Below are positions 1 to 8,290 of a DNA stretch of 64,000 bases, piece after piece. Source of the DNA: Planctomycetota bacterium. Lineage in GTDB: Bacteria; Planctomycetota; UBA8742; UBA2392. The notes below the pieces were generated by a model. That model saw only the letters and a list, made by a program, of their open reading frames with translations, was not told where the DNA came from and did no database searches. Each line of letters starts with the position of its first letter. Within the stretch, counting starts at the first letter, position 1. The DNA is taken from contig JADKGX010000001.1 of assembly GCA_016722065.1 (NCBI GenBank), positions 1,736,001 through 1,800,000 of the forward strand. The letters are read 5' to 3'. Both the position numbers and the translations under genes were made by a program.

Positions 1-2068
1 TGCCGTTGAGCTTGACGACCACAAAATAGGTGTTGGTCGTGCCCGCGGCGATGCTTTGTTCGCTGGCCTGGAAGGCAAAGGTGCGGCTGCCGTTATCCGT
101 GGCGTAAGCAGTAAAAGTGGCGGTGATCTGAATGTCGGCAGTGTCAAAGCTGCCCGGCGAAGCGCCGGCGGTATCGTCGCGATAGATCGAGACCAGTGAG
201 TAAGCCGTGTTGTCTGCACCGGAACCAATGGCCGTCAGCGACACGCTGGTGACGCTGATGGCGCCCGCGCTGGTGTTCTGCAGCGTGAAAGTGCCGATCG
301 AGAAGCCGTTGCCCGACCCGGTGTCGTTGGCATGGCGTGACTGCGTCGCGCCCACGCTGGCGTTGGCAATGATCGCGCCGCCGCTGGGGAAGGTCCAGTT
401 GGTGTTGTTGCCGCCATCAACGCCGCCGGTGGTGTCGTCGATGGAGTTCGTAGCCGTCGAATCCTGCACGTACACAAAGCTAACGGCCTCTGTGCCGGCG
501 TCGTTGATGAACCACTTGGTGCCGGCATTGCTGCTGCGCATGGCCAGCGGGTTGCCAGCGGTGCCGGTAAGGGTCAGCACGCCGTTGACGGTCTGGGTGG
601 TGCCAGCTGTGAAGATGAAGCCGTGGCCGGCAGTTGTGCAGGTAATGTTATTGAAGGTCGTGCTGCCGGTGATGACGCTGGTCTGGGTGCTGCCAAACAC
701 CACCGTGCCGCTGCCGGCAGTGAACGTGCCCTGGCGGTTGAAGTTACCGTTGATGGTCATGCTGGCCGGGGCGTTGAGGGTCGAGCCCGCGTTGATCAGC
801 ACGTTGTTGAAGGTCGGTGCGGTGGTACCCGAAATCGTGGTGGTGCCGGCAAAGCGCCAGGTGCCGTTGCTGGGCACCATGGTGCCGTTGTTGACCAGGT
901 TGCCGCTGACCGAGAGGAAGGTCAGGGTGTCGTCCAGCGCTGTGGTTCCAACCGTGATGGTGCCGTCGTTGGTCAAGGTGCTGGCTGCCCAGCCCGCGTT
1001 CGTACCAAAGTTACCGGTAAAGATGGCGCTGGCGCCTACAGCGACGGTTATGCCGCCATTGAAGGTGCAGCTGCCGGTCTGGGGACCCGTGTTGGCCGTA
1101 AAGGTCACGGACGCACCACCCGTCTTTTCGATTCGGCAATCATTGAAGGCAAAGGTGTTGGCGCCGCTGGAGAAGTTGCGCACGTTAACCGTGCTGCTGA
1201 CCGAACCCACGAACTTCACAATCGCCGTGCCGCTGGCCTGGAAGATCGAAGACGTGCTGGTGTTGATGCCGCCGGAAATGTTGGCCGTGCCGCCGGTGGC
1301 ATACCAGCCCCAACCCCCGTTGTTCGTAAGCAATTGGATGCAGTTCGAAGCCGTAGACAAGTAATTGATTGTTCCGCCGCTCATGTCGAAGCGGTGGCTG
1401 CTGTTGACGACTTCGTGAATGCCCGAAACGTTAACCGTACCGGCCTGGACGGTCATGCGGCCAAGGTTCCACTGGTAAATGGCTTGCAAGTTGACGATAC
1501 CGCCCACAGTAATGCGAAGCTCGCCGCTTACACCGCCGTTGGTCTGGCCACTGACGGTCATGTTATTGCCGCCAGTGATCAACACGCCGGTCTGGATGTC
1601 CAGCGCCGCCGTGCTTGTGTAGGAAACGTTGATCGGGCTGGTCAGCGTAACGGTCGTCGCCGAAGCCGACTTGGTGACCCGAAGGATATAGAAGGTCGTT
1701 GTCGACGTGCCGCCGATTGTCGCGTTGGCAGCCCCGTTGAACGTCACCGTGGACGTGGTGGCCGTGAACGTGCCGTTGTTCGTCCAACTTCCGGAAACAG
1801 TCAGGTTGCCCGTGCTTCCTGTCAGCGTGGCACCCGTGTTGATGGTGATCGAGTTGCACAGCGCGCCTGTTACCAGTGTAGGCATCGTGGCCGCTGAGCC
1901 GGAAATGATTACGTCATCCGAGGCTGTCGGCACCGCGTTGGTCGACCAGTTCGAAGCCGTCGACCATGAAGTTCCAGTGCCGCCATTCCACGTGGATTGC
2001 GCCGCAAGACTGCAAGCCATCGCCGCAGCGATTACCAGCAGCGCCACCAAGTTCCTGGTGTGAATCAT
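1..2068 (-). CDS. Secreted beta-strand-repeat surface protein (5' part; runs off window)
   Basis: An uninterrupted reading frame starts at the ATG at 2066-2068 (reverse strand), behind a strong AGGAGAG ribosome site, and stays open for about 689 codons to the window edge. The N-terminus is a Sec signal peptide (hydrophobic LVALLVIAAAM, then SLAAQ, a likely cleavage region). The mature start has the W-x-G-G...W-S-T-A-S-N-W motif followed by DDVIISG, typical of autotransporter-like or PEP-CTERM-type repeat proteins. The rest is Gly/Thr/Asn/Ser-rich with repeated FNNxxINAGSTL- and VSGxxxNNGT-like beta-solenoid rungs, followed near the window edge by a beta-sandwich-like segment. It is probably an exported surface or matrix protein. 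The C-terminal anchor lies outside the window, so the secretion route is unknown. The antisense frames here are shadows produced by low-complexity codon usage. Confidence 0.8.
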   Translation of the reverse strand, partial: MIHTRNLVALLVIAAAMACSLAAQSTWNGGTGTSWSTASNWSTNAVPTASDDVIISGSAATMPTLVTGALCNSITINTGATLTGSTGNLTVSGSWTNNGTFTATTSTVTFNGAANATIGGTSTTTFYILRVTKSASATTVTLTSPINVSYTSTAALDIQTGVLITGGNNMTVSGQTNGGVSGELRITVGGIVNLQAIYQWNLGRMTVQAGTVNVSGIHEVVNSSHRFDMSGGTINYLSTASNCIQLLTNNGGWGWYATGGTANISGGINTSTSSIFQASGTAIVKFVGSVSSTVNVRNFSSGANTFAFNDCRIEKTGGASVTFTANTGPQTGSCTFNGGITVAVGASAIFTGNFGTNAGWAASTLTNDGTITVGTTALDDTLTFLSVSGNLVNNGTMVPSNGTWRFAGTTTISGTTAPTFNNVLINAGSTLNAPASMTINGNFNRQGTFTAGSGTVVFGSTQTSVITGSTTFNNITCTTAGHGFIFTAGTTQTVNGVLTLTGTAGNPLAMRSSNAGTKWFINDAGTEAVSFVYVQDSTATNSIDDTTGGVDGGNNTNWTFPSGGAIIANASVGATQSRHANDTGSGNGFSIGTFTLQNTSAGAISVTSVSLTAIGSGADNTAYSLVSIYRDDTAGASPGSFDTADIQITATFTAYATDNGSRTFAFQASEQSIAAGTTNTYFVVVKLNG

Positions 2069-2479
2069 GAAATCTCTCTCCTGTGCCCGGTTCATGTCCC
2101 CGCGCCATGGCGGGGCGTCTCCTGCTGGTCACCGAGTTTGCGCATGCGCCATCGCTTGCGTGCCCGGCCAGTCGCCAATCTTGCGACGCTGAAATCAGGA
2201 CCACTTCAGGTACGTAGTAGTTCTTCTACGCCTGTTTTTGGGCGATTCAATACAATTGCTATGCGACTGCACAAAGTGCACCGATTGTAACAATCGCGCA
2301 TGTAACACATGCCTTTGACTTCAGTCGCATTTTTGAACGCATGAGTTCATTGCGGTGTCCGGGCTGGTTCAATACTTCGGGCGGCGCGCAAACTGAGAAC
2401 TCGGGGCATCCAGCAAGACTTCTTCTGCTCGCGGGTGCCTGGCGCGAATCCGATCGCTTCGACGCTGGCCGCCACCTCA
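2069..2479. other. Intergenic leader region, no convincing gene
   Basis: About 410 bp between the surface-protein start and the SRP RNA promoter. It contains short open frames on both strands with no ribosome site, no recognisable domain and Arg/Pro-rich shadow composition. It most likely holds the promoter and a long 5' leader of the minus-strand surface-protein gene. A weak TTGTGC/TATTGA pair lies on the minus strand at 2274-2247, but it is too poor to call. Confidence 0.4.
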
Positions 2480-2508
2480 TTGCCGAGACCTTCCGACTGC
2501 GCTAACAT
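2480..2508 (+). promoter_or_regulatory. Probable sigma-70-type promoter of the SRP RNA gene
   Basis: TTGCCG at 2480-2485 and TAACAT at 2503-2508 are separated by 17 bp. This places transcription start near 2515, just before the SRP RNA helix. Confidence 0.5.
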
Positions 2509-2514
2509 CTTTGC

Positions 2515-2605
2515 GGGCACGCGGTGTTAGGGCGTGAACCTGGTCAGGCCGGAAACGGAGCAGCCACAGCGCACCAAGCAGGTGCGTGCCCACCTTCGAT
2601 AACAC
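2515..2605 (+). ncRNA. ffs: Signal recognition particle RNA (4.5S-type, bacterial small form)
   Basis: The conserved SRP RNA core is visible: CAGGCCGGAAACGGAGCAGC, with the GGAA tetraloop-like segment and the AGCAGC asymmetric-loop side that binds Ffh. It is closed by a longer helix in which GTGTTA (2524-2529) pairs with TAACAC (2600-2605) and GGGC pairs with GCCC. A promoter-like element precedes it and a strong intrinsic terminator follows directly. The product works with Ffh and FtsY in co-translational membrane targeting. The 5' end is inferred from the promoter and could be off by a few bases. There is no Alu domain, so this is the short form. Confidence 0.9.
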
Positions 2606-2640
2606 AAGCGGACGAGCCTTGGGCTCGTCCGCTTTCGTTT
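2606..2640 (+). terminator. Intrinsic terminator of the SRP RNA
   Basis: A perfect 13-bp stem (2606-2618 with 2622-2634) around a TTG loop, followed by TCGTTT. Confidence 0.85.
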
Positions 2641-2666
2641 GTGGTGGCGCCTTGGATCTGGCCGCT

Positions 2667-4655
2667 TTAGCCGCCAAAGTTCATGTCGAAGTTCGGCCGG
2701 CCTGACGGTGCCGGGGCAGGCTTGTCTTTGGCCTTCTTGGCTTCCTCGGCGGCCTTCTTGATTTCTTCTTCGGTGGGCGGAGTGTTCTTGTCTTTCTTCT
2801 GCCAGATGCCCTTTTCCTTGTACTTCACCTCAGGCAGATACTCGGTGCCCTTGCGCTTGCGAATCACCTTGGCGCCCAGAATCAGGTCGTCTTTGGTCAC
2901 GCGGGCGCACAGGTCCAGCCCGTCAATCACACGCCCGAACACGCAGTAGGGACTCTGCTTGCGGTCCCATTCCGTCATGTCCTTTAGGTTGATGAAGAAC
3001 TCCTGGCCCGCGCCGTCCAGGTCGCCGGTGCGCGCCATGGCAATCGTGCCGCGGGCGTTGGCCACCCCGCCGCGATCCAGCCCGAACTTGGCGTCGTACT
3101 TGTCGTTGTCCACGGCTTCGTTACGGATGTTGTAGTCGTACTTGTCGCGCGATTTGCTTTGGTCGTTACCGCCCTGGATGATGCGCAGCCCGCCGCCCTT
3201 GTAAATCTCGGCCAGGTCGGCGCCGGCACCTTCCACACGGTAAAACTCGCAGTTCAGGTCGTAGAAGCGTTCCTCAATCAGGTTGATGAAGTTCTTGACC
3301 GTGTTGGGGCAGGTGTCTTCAAACAGCTCAATCAGGATATCGCCCTGTTCGAGTTCCAGCACGATCAGCGGGTTTTCGCCGCCTTCGGTAATCTGCTGCG
3401 GCACCTTGGAGAACCGCACCGGTTCGGGTTTCTTTTCGCGCTTTTCCGTGGCGACGGGCCAGCCGTCGTAGTTCACCATCGGGGGCTTGAGGCCCTTGGG
3501 CTTCTGTTCCACCCACGTGTAGTAGATATCAGCCGCGCCCAGGCGCCGCGCCACCTTCATGGCATCTTCGCCACCCAGCACTTTGCCCAGCGGGCGAAAG
3601 TTCAGCGCAACCGCGGGGCTGGATTCGAGCACCAGCATGAACTCCGTGCGGGCGCGTGAAGGGTCGCCCTCGTCGCGGGTCAGGGCGATCATGCCGGCTT
3701 CAAAGGCAATCGTGGAGCTGCCCTGGTACTCGATCGTGTAGGGGTTCTTGGTTGCCACGGTGTCCACGTCGTCGCCTTCTTTGGCGTCGGTGGGCTTCTT
3801 GAGCTCTACACCCGCCGGGCGCCCTTCGCGTCCGGCCGTCAGCACGGTTGCGCCGCGGTAGGGGCCAGCGGCGGCAAAATGGTTCGAAAACGAGGCGGCA
3901 CTGAAATCCGTGCGGTCAAAGAAACCCTCCGCGCACAGGCTGACAAAATGCCGCACAGCATTCGGCGCTTCGTCATAGAACAGCTCAAAGCGCACTTCGC
4001 CTTCGCTGGTCTTGAACACCACTATCGGGTTGGCGCCATCGACCTCTTTGGCGGCCGGGCGCTCAAACTTGGTGTCTTTCTTCCAGGGCAGCAGCTTCTG
4101 CTTGTCGCTGTTCTCCAGGAACGCAAGGTCTGCACCCAGGCGCGAAGACAGCGATTTGACCCGCGCGTTCCAGGCCGAGTACTTCTCTTCTTCGCCGAAC
4201 TTCTTGTTGTATTCGTCAAACACTGCCACGGCCTTTTTCAGTTCTTCGGCCTTGTAGGGGCGCGAAAGCAGTTCAAAGGCGCGCACGGCGAAGCGGTACT
4301 GGGCGTAGGCTTCCAGCTTCTTGGCTTCGTCAGCTTCGGCGATCACCACTTCCATTTTGCCGCGCAGGTCTTCCAGTTTGGTGGCGCTGGCTGCGGCTTT
4401 GTCGATGCTGTTGCGCAATTCCAGTTCGCTGGTGTTGCTGCGCGTGCCGATAATCCACCAGGCGGTAAGCCCGACAATCACAATCAGCACAATCGGCACC
4501 AGCACCTTGCCGTAACTGGCCATGAACTTGGATGCGCCGTCCACAATCGTGGCGCCGGCCCCCAGCCCCGTGCGTGGCAGCACGTCGCGGTGCGCGTCCT
4601 TGGACGCGGCAAGGGGTTCGTCGTTGGTCTTCTTCTTGATTTTGGTCCAGGCCAT
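2667..4655 (-). CDS. Membrane-anchored twin-cyclophilin peptidyl-prolyl isomerase
   Basis: 662 residues. One transmembrane helix (about residues 50-70) follows a basic cytoplasmic head, then an alpha-helical, TPR-like stretch (about 75-185), then two cyclophilin-type domains. The second (about 425-600) is canonical: it has F-x-R-V, RIIQGG and GTIAMARTGD...EFFINL, the usual catalytic and substrate-binding positions. The first (about 209-395) keeps the beta-barrel framework (IVVFKTSEGEVRFELF) but lacks the FHRV and IQGG motifs, so it is probably a binding domain. The C-terminus is Lys/Ala/Pro-rich. The architecture resembles periplasmic folding factors. The gene follows the lipoprotein at 4665 by 9 nt, so the two are probably cotranscribed. 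TAAGAG lies 6 nt before ATG but overlaps the upstream stop codon. Confidence 0.9.
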   Translation of the reverse strand: MAWTKIKKKTNDEPLAASKDAHRDVLPRTGLGAGATIVDGASKFMASYGKVLVPIVLIVIVGLTAWWIIGTRSNTSELELRNSIDKAAASATKLEDLRGKMEVVIAEADEAKKLEAYAQYRFAVRAFELLSRPYKAEELKKAVAVFDEYNKKFGEEEKYSAWNARVKSLSSRLGADLAFLENSDKQKLLPWKKDTKFERPAAKEVDGANPIVVFKTSEGEVRFELFYDEAPNAVRHFVSLCAEGFFDRTDFSAASFSNHFAAAGPYRGATVLTAGREGRPAGVELKKPTDAKEGDDVDTVATKNPYTIEYQGSSTIAFEAGMIALTRDEGDPSRARTEFMLVLESSPAVALNFRPLGKVLGGEDAMKVARRLGAADIYYTWVEQKPKGLKPPMVNYDGWPVATEKREKKPEPVRFSKVPQQITEGGENPLIVLELEQGDILIELFEDTCPNTVKNFINLIEERFYDLNCEFYRVEGAGADLAEIYKGGGLRIIQGGNDQSKSRDKYDYNIRNEAVDNDKYDAKFGLDRGGVANARGTIAMARTGDLDGAGQEFFINLKDMTEWDRKQSPYCVFGRVIDGLDLCARVTKDDLILGAKVIRKRKGTEYLPEVKYKEKGIWQKKDKNTPPTEEEIKKAAEEAKKAKDKPAPAPSGRPNFDMNFGG

Positions 4656-4664
4656 GTCGGGCTC

Positions 4665-5114
4665 TTAGTTGTCGTAGGGCGGGTTCATCTCAACGGTCAG
4701 CACACTGAAGCGGTCGGACTTGTTCAACAACTGGTCCGGGGCAAGCTTGAGAACCAACTGGTCGTCACCCTTCTTGTAGCGCGCCGTCAGGGTGCCGGCA
4801 TCGGCATCCATATCGTCTACCTGGTGTTCCCAGCCCTTGGCACCCAGTTCCTTTTCGAGCCACTTGGCCAGCGACTTTGGATTGTCCAGGCCCAGTTTGT
4901 TCTTGTAAGCGTAACGGCCGAAGATGCGCTTGCCGTCTGCACCGTCCTGGCGCTTGAAGGGCGGCGTGTCGTAGGCCGTGTAATCGGCCGGCACGACTAC
5001 GTCGGAATAGGTCTCGCCCCACTCAATCTTGGGCTGGTTGGTGGTCTTGCAAGCCGCCACCAGCATCAGCAGGCACAGCGTAAGCCAGCACAGGCTTTTG
5101 GACATGTTGGACAT
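4665..5114 (-). CDS. Small lipoprotein of unknown function
   Basis: 149 residues from the ATG at 5114, chosen because GGAG lies 6 nt upstream and because this start gives a clean lipoprotein signal (LCLLMLVAAC, lipobox VAAC). The upstream extension of the frame is Cys/Pro/Arg-rich with no signal-peptide logic and was dropped. The mature part is about 130 residues, polar, with no recognised domain; it reads like an alpha/beta periplasmic domain. TATAGT about 55 bp upstream of the start may be the -10 of a promoter. It lies directly upstream of the twin-cyclophilin gene, so a role in envelope protein folding or assembly is possible but only inferred. Confidence 0.75.
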   Translation of the reverse strand: MSNMSKSLCWLTLCLLMLVAACKTTNQPKIEWGETYSDVVVPADYTAYDTPPFKRQDGADGKRIFGRYAYKNKLGLDNPKSLAKWLEKELGAKGWEHQVDDMDADAGTLTARYKKGDDQLVLKLAPDQLLNKSDRFSVLTVEMNPPYDN

Positions 5115-5231
5115 GATCGGCTCCAGCCCCCCGCCCAATTCAATGGCCGCGGGGGCGCAGACTATACACAAACAGGGGTCACGTCGTAGGGGGAAACAGC
5201 AGCTTGGCAACTCGCCACCCAGGCCATGCTT

Positions 5232-6056
5232 TTACCACCCGAACAACCGAAACGCCGCCTGTTCCTTGCGGGTTTGCGGCGTTGGCAAGGGAGCTTTGGG
5301 GCGCGGGCGCAGCGGGTCAGTCTTTGCTGCGGCATCCTGCAGCTTGCGCTGCAGTGCCTGGTCGTGGTCAAGGACCGGCTGGTTGATGATCTGCTGCAGG
5401 CGCACTGCCAGCGCCTCTTGGGCCTGGCGCCCCGCCGGGCCATCGGCCACGCCAGCGGCATACTCGCTATAGGGAATCGCCTTGTGCACGACCACCCGGT
5501 GCGACCGAAACCACTGGGGCCGCCAGGTACCCTTGGGCCAGAACTTGCCAGCTGTTACCAGCGTAATCGGCAAGATCGTGGCCCGTGTGGCAAAGGCCGC
5601 GCGCAGGGCACCGGGCTTCCAGGGGCCCATGGTGCGCTGGGCGCTGCGGCTGCCCTCTGGAAACACGCCGGCCACGCCGCCCTTCTTGAGAATATCCAGC
5701 AGCGTCACGTAGGGCCCGCGGCCGGGGTTGTCGCGATCAACCGGATAGGCCTTGTATGTGCGGGTAAAGAACGCCACCAGCGGGATGCGAAACAGTTTGT
5801 CCCAGGCCATGATCGAAAGGTCGCGCTTGGCGTAGTAAATGCTGATCGCCACAAGCGTTGGCGGATCCAGGTAACTGGGGTGATTGGCCAACACAAGCAC
5901 CGGGCCAGTGGCGGGAAAGTTTTCTGTGCCGAAGGCCCGAAAATGCAGCAGCACGCGGCCAATCGCCAGCGCCAGGTCTACGGCCGTGTGATACACCCAG
6001 CCGCGCCAGCCTGTGGGCGGCTTCTGTTGCACCAACACAAAGCTGGTTCGCGACAT
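5232..6056 (-). CDS. 1-acyl-glycerol-3-phosphate acyltransferase family protein (PlsC-like)
   Basis: 274 residues with the acyltransferase motifs in order: NHPSYLDP (catalytic His and Asp, motif I), then FPEGSRS (motif III, phosphate binding), then a basic/Pro region typical of motif IV. It probably transfers the second acyl chain in phospholipid synthesis. Paralogues acting on other lysolipids cannot be excluded. The start is supported by TAAAAG exactly 6 nt before ATG with no Shine-Dalgarno, suggesting a leaderless transcript. It is divergent from hemG. Confidence 0.85.
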   Translation of the reverse strand: MSRTSFVLVQQKPPTGWRGWVYHTAVDLALAIGRVLLHFRAFGTENFPATGPVLVLANHPSYLDPPTLVAISIYYAKRDLSIMAWDKLFRIPLVAFFTRTYKAYPVDRDNPGRGPYVTLLDILKKGGVAGVFPEGSRSAQRTMGPWKPGALRAAFATRATILPITLVTAGKFWPKGTWRPQWFRSHRVVVHKAIPYSEYAAGVADGPAGRQAQEALAVRLQQIINQPVLDHDQALQRKLQDAAAKTDPLRPRPKAPLPTPQTRKEQAAFRLFGW

Positions 6057-6062
6057 GCCATG

Positions 6063-6068
6063 CTTTTA
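6063..6068 (-). promoter_or_regulatory. Candidate leaderless -10 element of the PlsC-like gene
   Basis: Reverse-strand TAAAAG, then CATGGC, then ATG (6-nt gap); no ribosome site is present. Confidence 0.4.
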
Positions 6069-6104
6069 GCCGCCCCTGGCCACAAACGGAATCAGGCAGG
6101 GTAT

Positions 6105-6133
6105 TTCACCCCACGCCAACCGGCGGCTATACC
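6105..6133 (+). promoter_or_regulatory. Candidate leaderless promoter of hemG
   Basis: TTCACC (6105-6110), 17 bp, TATACC (6128-6133), then 6 nt to the ATG at 6140. There is no Shine-Dalgarno, and the expected transcription start coincides with the start codon. Confidence 0.5.
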
Positions 6134-6139
6134 TGCGCC

Positions 6140-7576
6140 ATGGTTCCCTTGCGTGCCGTTGTTGTCGGGGCCGGCATTTCCGGCCTGGCCTTTGCCCACC
6201 GCCTGCATGTGCTGGCGCAGCAGGCAGGCCGCCCGCTGGAGTTGACCCTGCTGGAATCCAGCAACCACGCCGGCGGCGTGATTGCCACCCTGCGCCATGA
6301 GGACTGCCTGCTGGAAACCGGGCCCGATTGCTGGGCCGGCAACAAGCCAGCCGGTGTCAGCCTGTGCCGCGAACTTGGGTTGCAGGACCAGTTGATTGGC
6401 ACCCGCGCCGGCCTGCGCCGCAGCTTTATCCTGCACAAGGGCAAGCTGCAGCGACTGCCGGAGGGGTTCTTTCTGATTTCGCCCATGAGTGTTGGCGCGC
6501 TGCTGGCGACACCCCTGCTGACGTTTGCCGGCAAGCTGCGCATGGGCCTGGACCTGCTGCGCCCGGCGCGCCGCGACACCGGCGATGAATCGCTGGCTGA
6601 TTTCGTGCGCCGCCGCTTCGGGCGCGAGGCCCTGGAACGCATCGCCCAACCCATGGTTGCCGGCATCTACAACGCCGACCCGGAAAAGCTGAGCCTGCAA
6701 GCCACCTTTCCGCAGTTTCTTGAAATGGAGCGCAACCACGGCAGCGTGATTCGCGCCCTGCGCAAAAAGGCCGCAGCGGAAGCCAGATCAGGCACCAGCA
6801 GCGGGGCCGAGATCGCCAAAGCCGCCGGGCCGCGCTATGGCATGTTTGTTTCTCTGGCCAGGGGCATGTCGACTTTGCCCGACGCGCTGGTGGCCGCCCT
6901 GCCACAAGGCTGCCTGCACCTGAACACGCCCGTAACCGGCTTGACACAAGCTGGTGGCACTTGGCAAGTGAAGACCGCAAGCGGGCAACACACGGCTGAT
7001 CTGGTGTGCCTTGCGCTGCCGGCACACGCCAGCGCCCGGCTGTTGCAGCCAGCCCACGCCCAGGCCGGGGCAGCCCTGGCGGCCTTTGAATACGGCGGCG
7101 CGACGGTGGTGAACTTTGTGTTTGATCGCGTTCAGGTGAAACACGCCATGGACGGCATGGGTGCGGTGATTCCGGTTGTGGAGGGCCGCGATATCGTGGC
7201 CTTCAGCTTCAGCAGCGTGAAGTTTGAGGGCCGCGCCCCCGAAGGCAAGGCCGTAGTTCGCGTATTCATGGGCGGCGCGCTGCACCCGCGCTTGAGCGGC
7301 TTGAGTACCGACGCCCTGGCCGAAGTCGCCCTGCGCGAACTGCGCGATCTGGTGGGCATTGAGGGCCAGCCTCGCTTCACGTTTGCGGCCACGCACGACC
7401 AAGCCATGGCGCAGTACCACGTGGGGCACCTGGAGCGCGTCAAACAAGCCCGCAATCTGCTGGCAGGGATTGGCGGCTTGAGCGTGATCGGCAACGCCTT
7501 TGACGGCGTGGGAATACCAGATTGCATTCGCGGCGCAGAAGAAGCAGCCAGGCAGGCGCTGGCCACAGCGCGGTGA
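6140..7576 (+). CDS. hemG: Protoporphyrinogen oxidase (FAD-dependent, HemY/HemG type)
   Basis: 478 residues. The N-terminal dinucleotide-binding fold is VVVGAGISGLAFAHRL, then ...LLESSNHAGGVI, as in the FAD-linked protoporphyrinogen IX oxidases and amine oxidases. The sequence ETGPDCW and the C-terminal FAD segment GNAFDGVGIPDCIRGAEEAA are family signatures. The length is normal (about 460-490). It oxidises protoporphyrinogen IX to protoporphyrin IX in haem synthesis. Start chosen at the ATG at 6140, where the Rossmann motif begins six residues in; the longer frame has no support. hemD lies elsewhere in the window, so haem genes are scattered. Confidence 0.92.
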   Translation: MVPLRAVVVGAGISGLAFAHRLHVLAQQAGRPLELTLLESSNHAGGVIATLRHEDCLLETGPDCWAGNKPAGVSLCRELGLQDQLIGTRAGLRRSFILHKGKLQRLPEGFFLISPMSVGALLATPLLTFAGKLRMGLDLLRPARRDTGDESLADFVRRRFGREALERIAQPMVAGIYNADPEKLSLQATFPQFLEMERNHGSVIRALRKKAAAEARSGTSSGAEIAKAAGPRYGMFVSLARGMSTLPDALVAALPQGCLHLNTPVTGLTQAGGTWQVKTASGQHTADLVCLALPAHASARLLQPAHAQAGAALAAFEYGGATVVNFVFDRVQVKHAMDGMGAVIPVVEGRDIVAFSFSSVKFEGRAPEGKAVVRVFMGGALHPRLSGLSTDALAEVALRELRDLVGIEGQPRFTFAATHDQAMAQYHVGHLERVKQARNLLAGIGGLSVIGNAFDGVGIPDCIRGAEEAARQALATAR

Positions 7577-7620
7577 ACTGCGGTTGTTTGGCATCAGGCG
7601 TAAACAAGCAAGCGCCCTTC

Positions 7621-8074
7621 ATCCCCGCCCGCCAGGGTGGGGGCTACGGTAGCCTTGATTCGTCTTGGCGTGTGAGGCGATGGTTTTCGACATTGCCTGT
7701 TGAAGGAATTGTTCCGAACGCCTGTATCGAGTGACCCGCAGGCATGCCGCGCCCCCGCAGGCATCCCGCGTCCCGCTGGTCGGCCTTTGCGCCCCGCAGG
7801 CATGCCGCGCCCCGCTGGTCGGCCTTTGCGCCCCGCAGCGGGCGCAACAGAGTTGCCGGGGGCGCAAGCCCCCGGAATGCGATGTCAACCATCCCGAGCC
7901 CCGCCAGGGGCGACACTGTCGGGCCAATCTGCCGCCCCTGCCGGGGCTTGCATCCGTAGCACACCCCGGGGGCTTACGCCCCCGGCTATCCTGTGCCGCC
8001 CCTGACGGAGCGCACGGCCAAGGGCCGTTTGTTCAACAAGGGTGCCGTCGCCGCCGGCCTTGCAACTGGGGCTG
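7621..8074 (+). repeat. Long-form REPIN-like element (copy A, ~454 bp)
   Basis: It starts with the GC palindrome arm (TCCCCGCCCGCCAGGGTGGG) and GGCTACGGTAGC, and ends with GGTGCCGTCGCCGCCGG...GGGGCTG, that is, the two inverted arms of the REP family. Between them is a core of about 360 bp with two perfect hairpins (CCGGGGGCGCAAGCCCCCGG near 7855-7875 and CCGGGGGCTTACGCCCCCGG near 7967-7986) and a 39-bp tandem repeat. The same composite occurs inverted at 20612-21070. Small frames here are not genes. Confidence 0.75.
7758..7835 (+). repeat. 39-bp tandem duplication inside the long element
   Basis: Two adjacent 39-bp units, starting at 7758 and 7797 and differing at only a few positions. A partial third unit is visible just upstream. 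Related units (GCATGCCAGCGGGGCG type) occur in the inverted copy near 20905-20960. Confidence 0.7.
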
Positions 8075-8093
8075 CACTTCAAACAGCGCCGTT

Positions 8094-8248
8094 CAGCCCC
8101 GCCCGCCAGGGCGGGGGCGACGGTAGCTTTGACTCGCATGGGCCGGTGAGCCGATGTTCACCGAGGGTGCCGTCGCCCCCAGCCTTGCGGCTGGGGCTGA
8201 AGGGCGGTGCGACACTCGGGCGCGTTGCATCGCAACTGGCTGGGGCTG
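8094..8248 (+). repeat. Short-form REPIN-like element plus solo arm
   Basis: 8094-8199 is a 106-bp unit: CAGCCCC palindrome arm, GGGGGCGACGG, about 40-bp loop, CCGTCGCCCCC, second palindrome arm ending GGGGCTG. 8206-8248 is an extra copy of the GCGACACTCGGGCGCGTTGC...GGGGCTG arm. The array stops about 40 bp before the 3' end of the pseudopilin gene. Confidence 0.75.
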
Positions 8249-8290
8249 AAAGGACTCTGCGCAACTGGCTTGGTGTGGTTGCGCTGCGGC

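Noticed and set aside
2069..2220. Structured leader of the surface-protein gene as a possible cyclic-di-GMP riboswitch (CGCAAA and GC-rich hairpins)
   Set aside because: The conserved tetraloop/receptor and the paired P1-P3 arrangement could not be reconstructed; the resemblance is limited to a few bases.
2257..2677. Two small minus-strand frames (73 and 66 codons) before the surface-protein gene
   Set aside because: One overlaps the SRP RNA and its terminator; the other has no ribosome site and shadow-like composition.
7621..8248. Short overlapping frames on both strands in the repeat regions (also 20230-21132 and 41447-41740)
   Set aside because: They are translations of palindromic repeats, Arg/Pro/Gly-rich, changing frame between copies.
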